Source: Dermacentor variabilis
Lineage: Eukaryota > Arthropoda > Arachnida > Ixodida > Ixodidae
DNA length: 64,000 bases
Direction: 5' to 3'
Assembly (NCBI RefSeq): GCF_050947875.1
Contig: NC_134568.1
Span: 209,715,845-209,779,844 of the forward strand
Below are positions 11,850 through 23,439 of this stretch, one piece after another. Position numbers and translations under genes: made by a program. Below the pieces are notes generated by a model. That model made no database searches. It was not told the DNA's origin and worked only from the letters and a program-made list of their open reading frames with translations. The stretch's first letter is position 1, and each line of letters starts with the position of its first letter.

Positions 11850-13350
11850 TGGTTGTTATATAGGCAGTCCAAAGTACTGCAGTTTCGTTTAAAAATCCTT
11901 GCTTTTGAAGAAGAACTTGAACCACACCGCCTGAGCAACAGTTTTCGCCTGGCCGAACTATTCTGTATGCATTCAGAATGAAGAATCCGCAACAGCGGTA
12001 GCCCGCTTAGCGTTTGTCTGTCTTTTCTGGGGCGGCAAACCACTGCTGCCCCATGTTTTATCTTTTCTTATCGCTCCAGTTTATCATCTACGCTGTCCAT
12101 CAAAGGCGTGGCAGGCGCTATTTCGAGCACGGCCGCCTGCTCGGTCGCTACCACGAAACGGGTTTTTCTGTCTTCCTCCGAAGTAAACAAAGACATCTGA
12201 GAGCTGGCACGGCTTTTCTTTTGTGGTCGTACTTGCAAGAATCCCACAGGAGGGACATGGAAATAATTGATGAAAATGAGCACTGTGCCATCGTGTGTGT
12301 CCCTTTAGTGTGGTCAACGCTCGTAATAGCAGTGCCAGCGCAAAAGCCAAACTGACGAGTCGCACAGTTGGGAAGACGATTCAGTCAGAATGCAGGGGGC
12401 TTAATGTGTCTGCAAGGGAAGCGGAAGACAGCGCCGCACACAGTAGAGACACCAAACGCGCTGCACAAAGCACCGAAGGAGCTTTCTTTTTTGAACGAAC
12501 CATGCATGAATGACATGCACGATGAAAACAATAATTGGCCTGACTCTCCAGCTCAATACAGGCATGTGCTATGTTCTTGCTTTCGAGAGTTAAATATGAT
12601 AGGAAGGAAGCACAAAAGCAACAACAATGTTTAACATTGTTCTTGCTTTTAACTTTTTTAACATATTTTTTTCTTTTTAACATTTTTAACCATTTTAACA
12701 TTGTGCCCATAGGCACCGACTACGAGACGCTTCCGGGGCTTGAGCTACCCCCGAAGTTTCACCCCCCTCCCCCCACACTCCTAAACTGTCATTACCAGAG
12801 TTTTGTCACCCACACCATTTGATGTTTCTTTTGGCTAGCCTCAAACTTTTTAGCTAAAATTTTAATGGGGCTAATAGCTTACTGTATCATTGTTGGCGCG
12901 GATGTGCACGGCTTTTAATTCATAATTTCGCTTTATTTCTTCAAATCCTGACAATAGGATGACAAGAGCATTAGAAGCACTAGCGGCGGCTGCTTCGTCC
13001 GTATTATTTCACTTCCACATTGTTTTCAATTTCAAGCACAATATTTGCGCAATATATTTGCACAATATATTTAAATATATACAGAAGACAAAGTTTATTA
13101 TATACCTCGCTTCAAATTGCTTTGCATGGTATTTTGACACTAAAAAAGATCTGCAGACTTCAATGATCCCTTCGGCAGAGTATATTATCAATGGCGTGTG
13201 AAATGCACGCGAATGATATGTGTTTCAGTATTGCTTCTCTTTCCAGTAAGCAATGCTAACGACTCACCAATAAAAGAAGAGAAACTCTTTTAGTAAGTTA
13301 CACCACTTATTAGGGATAGAAACATCGTCGCTTGCATGCAGAGGTCATAA
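11850..13350. other. Unassigned DNA, with possible hAT-type end near 12710-12780
   Basis: No gene supported. The stretch 12710-12780 (CATAGGCACCGACTACGAG..., then a C-rich CCCCCGAAGTTTC run) resembles the C/G-rich ends of tick hAT-type repeats, but I cannot find the partner end. Confidence 0.35.
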
Positions 13351-13357
13351 ATATATA

Positions 13358-13703
13358 CAGGGTGTCCCAATTAACTACGATGCACCAAGATTTAAAAAAA
13401 CAGCAATTGCGTTACTCGAATAAAAACTAATGCATATTGTTTCCAGTAGAGTGGAGTAGCCGTCAGTAACTTTTTCATTACTGAGAGTTATTTAGGTATA
13501 TTTGTAATGAATTATCTCACTCGAGACGCACTGTCCTAACAAGGTGTCAATGAGACATTTGTAGGCACAGCCAAGGGACATCTAACTGCGGTATTTTCAG
13601 CGACGTACTAATTGCGTACTAATTTTTTCTGACTGATAAATAAACCCCATGAAATGTGAAAAATGCCGGGTGACTGCTCTCCCACCCGCATCATAAAGCA
13701 ACG
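13358..13703. repeat. Left terminal inverted repeat of the mariner-type element
   Basis: Pairs with 16610-16949 over about 340 bp with scattered mismatches. Near its inner end it holds AAATGTGAAAAATGCCGGG then TGACTGC, matching the right-arm AAATATGAAAAATATCACG then TGACTGC. Confidence 0.75.
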
Positions 13704-13999
13704 CCCTCGAACCGACTCTCTCTGAGTTAGTCGGAACGAAATAAAGGAAATAAAGAAACGCATCGTGATCGAGCCTTATCTGCCGCGCTCCGGCCGAAGT
13801 AACACGTCGCGTTTGGTGTTAGTTTTTTTTTTTTTTCAGAGATATCAAATCAGTTAGAAACAAACTGTGATAGCTGCTGTCTTAGCGTAGATAAAGTGCA
13901 GGTTCTTTTTGCCACAAAACCTATCACCGCAAAAGCGAATTGACAATGTCAGTGCAAAGGTTTAAAAGTGCGTTTTGTTTCGCCCCAGTCGCCATGGCT

Positions 14000-14999
14000 T
14001 TCTCTAATGAGCAGTCAGGATCCTTGCCTTGGGAGCTACAAATGGCAACAAGAGACGGGCCGGAAATATATATATAAGTCATGGAAATCTGGCGGTACAC
14101 CAAACGCATCGACTAGAATCAGAAATTATGAAAACCTGAGACAAACCGACAGCTCCCAGAAACAGCGGTGGAGGACTCCATTTTTGAGTCCTAGTCTACG
14201 CAAGGATGTTCTAGCATCTATGGCCTCAAACCCTCATGCAAGCGTGCGGGGACGTGGCCACCCAGGTACCGATTTCCAAGTCGTCAGTTCGGAGGATTCT
14301 AAACGATGCACTTTCACCCGAACGAAGATAGTGACCTGTAGGATTGTCTAGATTTCTCGAATTCACAAAAGCCGATGAGTCACCGGGCTTTTTGAGCCAA
14401 ATCATCTGCACAGATGAAGCCAATTTTCACAGAAACGCCCGGGTAAATTTGCATAGTGCACACTATTGGAGTGACTACAATGCACACTGGGTAAACCTCA
14501 ATCGGCACCAGTACCAGTGATCGTTCATATATTGGGTGTGGAATTTACGCCGGTGCTATAATCAGTCCCATCTTCGATCACACACTGACTGGACAGCGTT
14601 ACGTGGAAGAAATCCTTAAAGGAGTGGTGGATGAGTTTCTCAGCGAAGTCCCGCTGTCACGTCTTCCAATTCTGTAGTATACCAACAAGATGGGGCATCA
14701 GCGCACAGCAGCAGCAGAGCACGGAACTGGCTGGATGTGACTTTTCATGCGCAATAGATTGGAAGTGAATTGGCCTGCTAGGTCACCTTACCTCTCTCCA
14801 CTCGATTTATTTCTTTGATGTTATGTGAAAGATCGTGCTTACATAACCCAGACGGACGTCAGATGAGCTCAAGGCAAGGATACCGGATGTCTGCCGTCGA
14901 ATTCCAGCGTCGGTCATCAAGAAAGCCAGTGAAGATGTGATGAGGCGGACTCGGTACTGCGTCGCTGCAGAAGGAGACCTATTCGAGCATGTCCTCTAG
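14000..14999 (+). pseudogene. Tc1/mariner (IS630-like) DDE transposase, multiply broken
   Basis: Recognisable pieces occur in order and in shifting frames. An N-terminal helix-turn-helix region includes LRKDVLASMASNPHASVR, then after a frameshift ISKSSVRRIL. The first catalytic acid is in CTDEANFH (near 14407), the second in QQDGASAH (near 14685), and the last motif reads WPARSPYLSPLDLFL (near 14774). In this family the last motif normally carries an aspartate after SP; here it is tyrosine, followed soon by a stop codon. The tail KDRAYITQTDVR...RRIPASVIKKASEDVMRR is characteristic of the family. A full protein would be about 340-350 residues. Frameshifts, stops and the lost catalytic residue show it is inactive. 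Confidence 0.8.
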
Positions 15000-15526
15000 G
15001 CAGCAGCTGGTGTTCAGTGGCGCTTAACGAATTCACAGATAATAAAGATAAACTGAAATCTGATGGTTTTCTTTTTCGGTTTTTTTTTTTTGTGCAGACG
15101 TCATGATTGCCAATTCGGCTCATTTAAAAGTGGTACATGTACTTTCTTGAACGCATTGGTTCTGCCTTTTCTCTGCACGTGGGTCGCTTCCCGGTCTCTT
15201 AATTGGCTTTTATTTTTTGCGACGAGCTTGTTTTTGCAGAAGGTATACACTCTCATGAAAAATAAAACCGCAGTTTTAATTTGACTTTGGTCCGAAGAAA
15301 ATTTCTGGCGTGAAATATAGCCGTATAGCTGCGGGCGCACTCTTCCGAGCAGAGCCGGGATTTTGAAACATTCTATGCCTATTCCACTGCTTTTCGCGTT
15401 TCGTGCGTGGTAAGAGCGGTGGTTCGGCCGCGTTTTTGTTATCAATGCGATCAGTCGGCCTTGAGAGACCGATAATAAGTGTGACGCAGAATGAGAGGCA
15501 GGAATAGTTGCGAAGCCGCGAAACCT

Positions 15527-16506
15527 GGGGCCGTATAACGTAAAACTATTCCAATATGTTTTATTCCCATCTCATGACGTCAAATTTGCGTAACCGCCGA
15601 CGCAAGCATCGGGCGGTCACCCGCAGTGTTGTCTGAACAAACCATTCAAATGGTCCCCTCGTTCATAGGAGGTAACTTTTGTTTGCTTGAAAAACGAATA
15701 AAATTGCCTGCACTGAGCGGCTTGTCTTATCTAATTTGCTCACAAGAGGCGAGGAGCATGCACAAGTGGAGAGGAATTCGATGGGGCCGAGTCACTACAC
15801 TGAATATTGATAACCGGATGAAGAGGGTGGTGCCGGCGTCTGTGATTGGTCCGCTTTCCCTTACATAGCTTGGGGTGGCTCGTCCACAATAGCGGCAGCA
15901 TGCAACGGAAGCTTAAGAATGACGCTAAAACAGATCCTCAGCAGAGTTGGCAGAACGAGGTCGTAAACGCGCCGAAAGTACTCGAAAACGTTACACAGCC
16001 ACGCAAAAAGTTTTATTACACGCAAATAAACCCATGCTCTCCGGTAGGTGAGAGTAACCAGTGCCTGAGCGATCGGTGGCAGCCATCTTTTATTACTTTT
16101 GGAAAGAGGCAGCCTGCGGCTATTCAGAAGAAAATTCCGTTTTGTTCGGCATATTAATGCATCTTTAACGCGTACGCGTCACTTTGACGCGGTGAGTTGT
16201 TGATTTTTTGTGACATCGCGGGACAGGCAGGTGAAGTGGGTGCAGCCCGAAGACTTTTGACCAATAGCCCAGGGCTAATGGCGAAAAACGTCGAATAAGA
16301 AATAATTATTTTTCTTTTGTTCAGTCCAATCATGCATAATTATTGTGTACACTTCATATCAGATGGGGAGCTATCGTGGTTTTCGTGACGTCGCATGACA
16401 GACAGGTGAAGTGGGAGTGGTCCAAAAAAGTTTTGGACCAATCGCAGTGGGCTGATTGCAGAAATGGAATAGAAAAGTTTGGAATAGTTTTACGTTATGG
16501 CGCCCC
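15527..16506. mobile_element. 980 bp TIR element, copy A (ATAACGTAAAACTATTCCAA ends)
   Basis: The left end GGGGCCGTATAACGTAAAAC and the right end GTTTTACGTTATGGCGCCCC are inverted copies of about 27 bp. The interior matches copy B (61694-62668) along its length in the opposite orientation. Shared phrases include GGACAGGCAGGTGAAGTGGG, GCGTACGCGTCACTTTGACG and AGAGGGTGGTGCCGGCGTC. No transposase frame is visible, so it is non-autonomous. It is nested in the mariner-type element, so it inserted later. I could not define a target duplication, and the superfamily is unknown. Confidence 0.75.
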
Positions 16507-16609
16507 TGCTGTTGGTGCTCCTTCCGTGCCATTATCAAGGTGATGCGCTGTCTCTCCGGATTTGCGACAGGCAAATCAGTCGCTTTCAAACAGTCTATTT
16601 GAGGGCGCT

Positions 16610-16949
16610 GCTTTGTGATGCAGGTGGGAGCGCAGTCACGTGATATTTTTCATATTTCGTGGGTTTATTTACCTGTCGGAAAAAAATTTGTACGCAATTA
16701 GCGCATCGGTGAAAATACCACAGTTAAATGTCATTTGGGGGTGCCTACAGATGCCTCACAGATACTTTGATAATTAGGATAGTACTTCTAGACTTAGATA
16801 ATTAATTACAATTACCTAAATAAGTCTTAGTAGTGAAAAAATTACTGGCGGCTACTCCACTGTACTGGAAACGATACGCACTAAGTTTTCTTCTAGTAAC
16901 GCAATTGCTCTTTTTTAAAGACTTAGTGCATGATTGTTGGGACACCCTG
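16610..16949. repeat. Right terminal inverted repeat of the mariner-type element
   Basis: Inverted partner of 13358-13703, ending GGGACACCCTG. See the element entry. Confidence 0.75.
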
Positions 16950-17067
16950 TGTAATTCGCTCAATAACCGAAATGAGGCCAAACCGGATTCACTCGAAATC
17001 ATAATCAACAGCCGTCATGCGTAGCAGCGCTTATACTCGGACTCAAAGTTTAAAAAACAACAAAAAC

Positions 17068-17091
17068 AGAGAGAGAGAGAGAGAGAGAGAG
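17068..17091. repeat. (GA)n microsatellite
   Basis: 12 perfect GA units. Confidence 0.95.
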
Positions 17092-17323
17092 CCTGCAGTT
17101 TCTCCGGAAAGGCGAAACAATATTAGTGATAGCCAAGTATACGACAAATACACGAAGGAAGATGACATCTCCGAGAGACGCCAGGTTCTTGGTGGTGGGA
17201 GAAGACTCAGGCTATGAAACTGAACGGTCTCCTACTACGATGTCTTGTAAATACTCATATAAGGCTGTCACTTCAGTGAATTCAGTTCTTCGGCGTCACA
17301 CGAAGTTTCTTCAAGTGTAACTT

Positions 17324-17429
<106 letters not shown>

Positions 17430-18890
17430 GGTTTGGTAGGCTGATCGCCCCCCCTCCCCTCCTCTACCCCGGTAAAATGAAAACTTTCCGTCCATGATTG
17501 CGCCGGGTGCCATGTCTTGTGCCAGCCGGTAGGGTAGGGAAAAAATGCGCAATTTTTTAATCCTCTCAACCGTATTTCACGGCCGTGCACTTTTTTCCCG
17601 TGCGCTAGAATTAGCAGTGGCGCGCTAACGTTAGCGACACTCCTTACGTTTTCCGCTGAAGGTCGTTTTATCGACAAGCCGCGCACGAGTTACAATCAGC
17701 GTTGCCTTGCGGACATGCAGTTCGTCTACGTGGCCAACCGCTGGCAATGAACGTAGGGAGACAGAACACAGTTTACCTTTGCCTGCAGGGCAGGACGAAA
17801 GCGGTTCGTTTGCTTACTTCTCTATTCGAGCCTGGAAACGATTAGCGCGATACGCCGCCGCGACTTGTATTTGGTCGGAGCGGAGTCTAGAGTGCGAACG
17901 AGTTGTATATCCAGTGTGCGGCGCATTTGCTCACTATAGCGTGTCGTGGGCGTGTGTGGCCGCGCTGCGTGCGTACCACTGTCTCGGACCATTCCTCTCC
18001 TCGTGGTCCGTCGCGCAAAGTGCGCCACTGCCGCGCGCAAGATCGGGGCAAATCGACAACGGCGCAGATTTTTGGTTGCTTTCCTATGCAGTTGTCTAAA
18101 AGAATTTTACTGCGAACAGCTCGCATCAGCTGTGAAATGGTCTGAAGCTTTCCGTCCTCCCAGCAAGAATTTCGGACGAACCACACGCTGAATTAAAGAA
18201 AATATATAATTACACGTTGCTCTGGGGAATCGAGCCACCGCTCAAATGACTTGAAGCCGTACGTGTGCCCTTACCACTACCCCATGCCTATTTTTTTTTC
18301 TTTAGTTCATGAAAATATTGCCACATACCTAATGGGCGTGTTCTTCTTATATACACGGTAATTGATTCGCCCATGATAATTGTCAAAAGCCAAGACAGAA
18401 AACGAAAAGAATAAATTGTGGCAAACACACATGAGCATCCAGCAACGGAACCATTCAGGAATAGGCTCGAAGGTGGCAAGAACGCTGCGCACTTGAACAG
18501 AATCTTCTGAGAAGAGAGACTTCGTCCACGGAGGTTTAGGTCAGCGGGTCTGTTGATCATACTGCTTCTCCACGACGAATGCAGTCCCAGTGCCACAGAT
18601 AAATTGTAAGACGCACTATTCATACTCTATCTCAACGGGAGAAACCGTATACCATACGACGGGATCGGCAGTTCCCCTATTATCGTCCGACCCATAAAAT
18701 GTCCCAAAAGTAAAACTGTAAAACGCACTACAGCAAAGAACAAAACAATGTTCTATACTTTTACATTGGTTGCACAGACGACAGTTCTCATTCCACTGCG
18801 TTGTCCTGCGATCTGTCCCGAGTTGTCCTACGGGCTGCGTAGAACGGTGCGCAGTATGCTTCGGCGCGGTGGTTGCGAGTACACAGCAAA
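17430..18890. other. Unassigned DNA, mildly GC-rich at 17700-18100
   Basis: The 17707-18099 frame (130 codons) and its antisense have no recognisable domain. I see no supported gene. Confidence 0.35.
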
Positions 18891-18894
18891 GTAT

Positions 18895-18896
<2 letters not shown>

Positions 18897-18970
<74 letters not shown>

Positions 18971-18973
18971 AAA
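18897..18973. repeat. (GAAA)n microsatellite
   Basis: About 19 units. Gives false Lys/Glu/Arg and Phe/Leu/Ser frames on the two strands. Confidence 0.97.
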
Positions 18974-19164
18974 CTTCGCACCTGGGCTCTGGTTTCTAGT
19001 ACTAGTACTTCACTGCGGAAAAAATATAACGCTTCCTCCTCGGACCGGAAGAAGAGCTGTAGTCGGAGTCTTCGCCACATTCGCATCGACTAACCGAGGC
19101 TGAAATAGCAAAAGCGCGAAAAAACGCTGCCTGGGAGCGGATGCGTCCTCTGCAAATGTTAAGA

Positions 19165-19402
19165 ATATTTGAAATAAGCTCTGGTATTTTACGGGCCAAA
19201 GCCACGATCTAATTATGAGGCATGCCGTAGTGGGGAGCTCCGGATTAATTTTGATCACCTGGTACCCTGTTAAAGTATGCTCTGAAACCTCTATTTTCAA
19301 CGAACTCGCGAGAATAGGTCTCGTTTTTCTTTTCTTCTTTAAAGTAAGATCTCGAGCTGAGTAGCGCAACGTCCCAGCCTCTGAGCTATACCGCGGCGGT
19401 TC
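19165..19402 (-). mobile_element. tRNA-derived tick SINE, near full length
   Basis: On the minus strand the 5' end is a tRNA-like head (GCGGTATAGCTCAGAGGCTG ... GCTACTCAGCTCGAGATC). It is followed by a core and a tail containing CCAGGTGATCAAAATTAATCCG, CCCCACTACGGCATGCCTCA and then a decayed GTGGCTTTGGCCCGTAAAAT. Fragments of the same family occur at 20645-20715 (minus), 23283-23435 (plus), 42320-42470 (plus) and about 50685-50730 (plus). Transcription would be by RNA polymerase III from the internal promoter. A pyrimidine-rich insertion (TTTCTTTTCTTC complement) lies in the centre. Confidence 0.7.
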
Positions 19403-19839
19403 CATTCGAATGTGCCAGGCTGGATATATCCTGCCTGGCATATTTGGCATGGGAAAGAATCACTGGATTACACCAGCATTTTGTTTTATTTCATTGTGGT
19501 TGCGCCACAATCAAGTAGTGACCAGGTAAAGTGCGCTACGGTATTGCACGAAAGCGCAAAAGCTTCCATAAAGCTCTGGTTACGGATGTGTTTATCACCA
19601 GCGATGTACTCGTTAGATGGGCGCAAATTACAAGGTTGCGCTTTCGTTGTTCACTTCGCTCGCGTGGCGGTACAAAACACTTGACATCGCGACGGAAGTG
19701 TATCTGCGTAAGCATTCACATCTACATTTTAGCCCGAGGCGTCGTTGCGGCCGTGCACACACTTTCTCCTTGCATTCAGAGTCGCCACCGAACGCGCGCT
19801 GTGGAAAAGACGCCAGCTCGAGTGGTTGCAATCGCATAG

Positions 19840-20640
19840 CACTTAACCAGTCAACACACTGTGCATTTCGTTCACAAGTGAAGATACAGCACACGCTGTT
19901 AACGCCAGACACCTTCGACAAATGCTTGTAGAATCGCAACAGGCGCGCAGATATTCTAATGCGCTTTCGCCGCGTCCGCCTTCCTTTTGCCGCCGCCGTC
20001 TCCTCCTCGCCATTCCGCACTTCTGAGTCATTTGTATGCCTCCTGTGAGGTAGGGCTTTCGGCATCTCTTCCGCGATCGTCTGGCACTTCTCTTTTTCTC
20101 CCTTGGCTTCCTCATCGCGAGACGCTTAGGTTTCAAGCAGCGCGGCTTGCCTGCGTTGACGGAGAGGTTGCGCGGCACGAGTACAAAAATTATAGCATAA
20201 ACATTTTTAGGAGAAACGATTCACCTCGGCGGTCTCAGGGGCCGCGTCGCTATATCGCGTTCGGAAAGATTCCAACGAAAGGAAGCGAAAGGGGGTGGCG
20301 GGGGTATATGAGCGCCGGCCGCAGCATGGCTCGAAATACGTATATGTTTTCGGCCGCTTCAAAGGGCCAAGTGCTATGCAACCAAAGGGCCTGCTTGCCA
20401 TTTCATTATGCTGCGATGTAGGCCAACGGGTGCTCCGGTCTCCGCCTGCGCACTGCACTGCATACTGAGCGCAATGAATCGTGAGAGTTTTAATCATGGC
20501 AATATGCACTTTGCAAAGTACACATTGATACTTCGGAGAACAAATTGTGGCCTTCGTGACACCTTCCCACTGTGGTGTTGGCATTGATAATAATAAATTA
20601 TGCTGTCTGGCGAGCACAATAAGAAGCAGAAATGAAAGTG
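19840..20640. other. Unassigned DNA
   Basis: Frames of up to 157 codons on both strands (for example 20207-20680 minus) carry no recognisable domain and overlap each other antisense. No gene is supported. Confidence 0.35.
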
Positions 20641-20644
20641 GGAT

Positions 20645-20715
20645 GAAAATCGGTGGGTTTAACATCCCAAAGCAACACACAAGGCTTAAGACACGCGGCG
20701 GTGGATAGCGCCGGA
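20645..20715 (-). mobile_element. SINE tail fragment
   Basis: GGGTTTAACATCCCAAAGCA followed by a decayed GACACGCGGCGGTGGATAGC is the complement of the ACGGCGTG...GGGATGTTAAACCC end of a tick SINE family. Only the tail remains. Confidence 0.45.
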
Positions 20716-21149
20716 ATGACTCCTATTATAGCTGGGCTTCTTTAGCGTGCGCCGAAAGCGCGGTACGCACAATTTTTGCATTCTGTCCGCATCGTAATGT
20801 TGCCGCCGCAGCGGGGAGTACCGGCAGAGAGCACTAGCTTCCTCGAAGGACTTTGTGTGTGCTTTGCTACAATATCACATGGAACACCAATATTATTCCG
20901 CATGTTTTGGAGGACGCTTATCTCGAAACCTTATTGTCCGTTGCTGAGATATTCCCCGATGATCCTTACCCCTAGTTTTGCATTGAAAAATATGAGGCAG
21001 GCGTCCTGCGGCACGGCACTCATCATCAGCATCATTATTCGTAGTTCTATTAAATGAAGTGACCACATGAGTCCATCAATTATGAGCGGCCTTTTCTCCT
21101 GCATTGGTTCCTAGCGCTTCCCGATCGAGTATCTTGAATAATTCTCGCT

Positions 21150-21560
21150 GGCATGCGTTGGTGTAACATGAGAATCGTGAAGAGGCTTAATAAGACACTA
21201 AGGACCGCGCTACGAGCAGTGGAAGGAAAAATGATAGCTGCAACGTTGAGTGACAGGAAGGCGGCAGTGTGGATCAAAGAGCAAACGGCTCGTATTGACG
21301 ATATTCTAATTGAAATAAGCAGTAATAGGTCGAGTTGGGCAGGTCACGTAGTGCACGGACCCGATAACCCGCCGGCTATCCGAGAAACAGAATGGGTGAC
21401 AAGTGAAGGGAAGCGCCGTCGATGAAAGCAGATGATTAAGTGACGTGATGAGATTGGGAAATTCGCAGGCATAGGAATGGGGTCGGCCCATCCAGGTCAG
21501 GGGTAATCGTAGATCGGAGCAACAGGCCGTCGTCCTGCAGTGATAGTGGTGAGGATGACT
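21150..21560 (+). pseudogene. RTE/CR1-like LINE pol C-terminus and 3' tail
   Basis: The frame 21153-21425 ends a reverse-transcriptase-type protein. It contains LRAVEGKMIAATLSDRKAAV, WIKEQTARIDDILIEI and then SSWAGHVVHGPD...TEW, a carboxy-terminal pattern (DR...WI...T...WAGH) typical of RTE/CR1-like LINEs. Downstream non-coding similarity continues (GTGATGAGATTGGGAAATTC, then CGTCCTGCAGTGATAG). A second tail from the same family begins at 22555. Everything N-terminal to this (endonuclease and reverse-transcriptase core) is missing, so the copy is dead. Confidence 0.7.
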
Positions 21561-22420
21561 GAAAAAACACCGGTAATTAATTTAGCGTACCTAATTACGT
21601 AACTGAAATATGAGGTTTGTTGGCAAATGACTGCAACGTTAATGCGTTACTACTCAAGATCGTTAAAGGCACGTTTCGACGCTACTGCTAACCTCAGGAA
21701 TTCCACTAAGCGGGCACGCTTTGGGCACTCACCTGCTTCAATAACACCATTTCGGCGCCGCAGTAGCTCAATTGGCAATAACGCCATTCAAACTTGCGCG
21801 CTGGTATGCTTTGACAGTTAATTAGCGAATATCAGATCATTAACTAGTTGCTTGGTTATAACGAAGCATTTATAGAGGCACGACGCCGCTAATAATGTGT
21901 CGAAGAAAGAGACATAATTGCCTCCACTAAAGTGTTTGGTTACGGCGGCGACTTTTGCAATTATATATACCCATTCTGTGCGATTCACACCGTCGACGTC
22001 TGCGTCCAGCACGTTTCCGCTTCTGTCCTGCGTACACGTCCCGCGCAGTCGAGCAACGACCCCCGAACAGCGCAAGAAAAAGGGCGCACTCACTCCCTGC
22101 CACTGGTGCGGCGTGAAGCTGCGATAGGCATACATCGCCTGCGCGTCTTTCCCCGCCCTATAGACGGCACACTCGTGTCGCGCCGCGCTCCATTTCACCT
22201 GCACTGTTTCTCACAGCTGGTCATTTGTGCCCATGCGTACATTCGCTCGCAGTCGCTTTCCGTCTCTAATAGGCCTTCTCGTGTGTCAGGTCGTTTGCCC
22301 GTGCGTGTTTGGCTACGCGTGCGTTAAGTGACCTCCACTATATATGTGAGTCGTGCGCTTGGTCTTCGTCTAGACGTCTTATTGAGCGTGCGTGTTTGGG
22401 GGAGTTGTAGGAAATTATGT
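21560..22420. other. Unassigned DNA with a possible tRNA-like head at 21755-21795
   Basis: GCCGCAGTAGCTCAATTGGC near 21759 resembles an A-box-like SINE head, but no tail follows. A CpG-richer patch with open frames on both strands spans 21930-22330 without domains. Confidence 0.3.
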
Positions 22421-22465
22421 TTTCGTCAACTAGGTTGCGTCACCTAGCTTTTGTGAACTAGCGAT

Positions 22466-22495
22466 ATGTCAACTAGCTGGTGTTCTAGTTGACAT
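22466..22495. repeat. Perfect 11-bp-stem hairpin
   Basis: ATGTCAACTAG (22466-22476), an 8-nt loop, then CTAGTTGACAT (22485-22495). Two more half-copies of the word (GTCAACTAG, CACCTAG) lie 20-40 bases upstream. Confidence 0.8.
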
Positions 22496-22554
22496 TAAGA
22501 GAGAAAATGGAGCGCAGGCCATTTAATGCGTAGGGCAGATAACCGCTGGACCAT

Positions 22555-22740
22555 CAGAGCTACAGAATGGGTGCCAAGTCGAGGACGCCAGAAAATTAGA
22601 TGAGGTGATGAAATTGGGGAATTCACAGGCGGAAGTTGGAATCAGCTAGAGCAAGACAAGTGTTATTAGAGAACGCTGGGAGAGACCTTCGTCGTGCAGT
22701 GAACTTAAAGATTGGATGATGATGATGATTATTATTATTA
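22555..22740 (+). mobile_element. LINE 3' tail, same family as 21150-21560
   Basis: Reads GAATGGGTGCCAAGTCGAGG, GATGAAATTGGGGAATTCAC, GAGAGACCTTCGTCGTGCAG, and then the terminal repeat GATGATGATGATTATTATTA. These match the 21360-21550 tail in order. Non-coding and 5'-truncated. Confidence 0.7.
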
Positions 22741-22869
22741 CGTAACAGAGTCGGCAGGGGCGTTGCCAAGGAAGAGTGTTTCGTTTTCAGAACACCACCT
22801 AACTTCCGAAAATGATAAACGGTGTGACGCTACTAATTAAGTACAGCAGGTCACGTTGTTTAAATTTTT

Positions 22870-23283
22870 TTATTTATACATACTACAGGCCGAAGTCGGG
22901 CCCAAACACGAGTGAAGAACAAGAAAAGACGTAATACATGAATGGAATGTTAAGCGTATAAAAAAATACTATGTCACAGCAAAAAAAAATAACACGTAAA
23001 TACAAATCGTGAGTCGGGCAGTCTTGCATAATGAGCATGTTACGTACCGAAGCTGATGTTCGCAAGATTGTTAACAAAGGATTCTACCGAAGTAGAGGAA
23101 ACAGCTACCTCTGGTAGTTTATTCCAGCAGGCAATGGCGGCTAGAAACAAAGAATATTTGTACGAGTTTGTGTGGCTTATGGTTCGTTTGACCATTTTAC
23201 TGTGACCCGTGCGAAATGTTGCCTTGTGAGGTCAGGCAGGTAGGTAAAGCGACTGATCTTCAAGTGGCCATGATAGAGCTCAT
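22870..23283 (-). pseudogene. CR1/Jockey-like LINE pol C-terminus with 3' UTR
   Basis: On the minus strand a frame runs from about 23283 down to a stop at 23040-23042. It reads RTGHSKMVKRTISHTNSYKY and then SLFLAAIACWNKLPEVAVSS. The basic stretch, the aromatic FF/LF.....WN.LP motif and the SVESF end match carboxy-termini of CR1/L2/Jockey-type LINE proteins. About 170 bases of 3' UTR follow (to 22870). The element is 5'-truncated directly against the SINE fragment beginning at 23283, so one of the two probably inserted next to or into the other. Confidence 0.7.
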
Positions 23284-23435
23284 ACATACAGCGAAAGCAC
23301 CCGTGTACTTAGATTTAGGCGCATGTTAAAGAAACCCAGGTGGTCCAAATTTCTGGAGTCCCACACTACGGCGTTCCTCGTAATCAGATCGTGGTTTTGG
23401 CACGTAAAACCCCATAATTTTAAAACAACTGCCGT
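23283..23435 (+). mobile_element. Tick SINE, tail portion
   Basis: Contains CACCCGTGTACTTAGATTTA, GTTAAAGAAACCCAGGTGGT, CACTACGGCGTTCCTCGTAA and GTGGTTTTGGCACGTAAAAC, which is the 3' half of the SINE family seen nearly complete at 19165-19402. The tRNA-like head is missing. Confidence 0.75.
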
Positions 23436-23439
23436 GAAA

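Larger units (their letters stand above)
13358..16949 (+). mobile_element. Tc1/mariner-type element with TIRs of about 340 bp, dead and carrying a nested insertion
   Basis: The left end CAGGGTGTCCCAATTAACTA and the right end (complement CAGGGTGTCCCAACAATCAT) start long inverted repeats, about 13358-13703 and 16610-16949. Shared blocks inside both arms include GCAATTGCGTTACT, GTGGAGTAGCCG, TAATTGCGTAC and AAATATGAAAAA...GTGACTGC. A decayed IS630/mariner-like transposase lies at 14000-14999. A 980 bp unrelated TIR element (15527-16506) sits between the transposase and the right arm. TA precedes the left end, and the right flank is decayed (TGTA). The element is old and inactive. Confidence 0.8.

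Noticed and set aside
18616..19086. 156-codon minus frame with FLSFFLSF repeats
   Set aside because: Translation of (GAAA)n. The ends show no domain.
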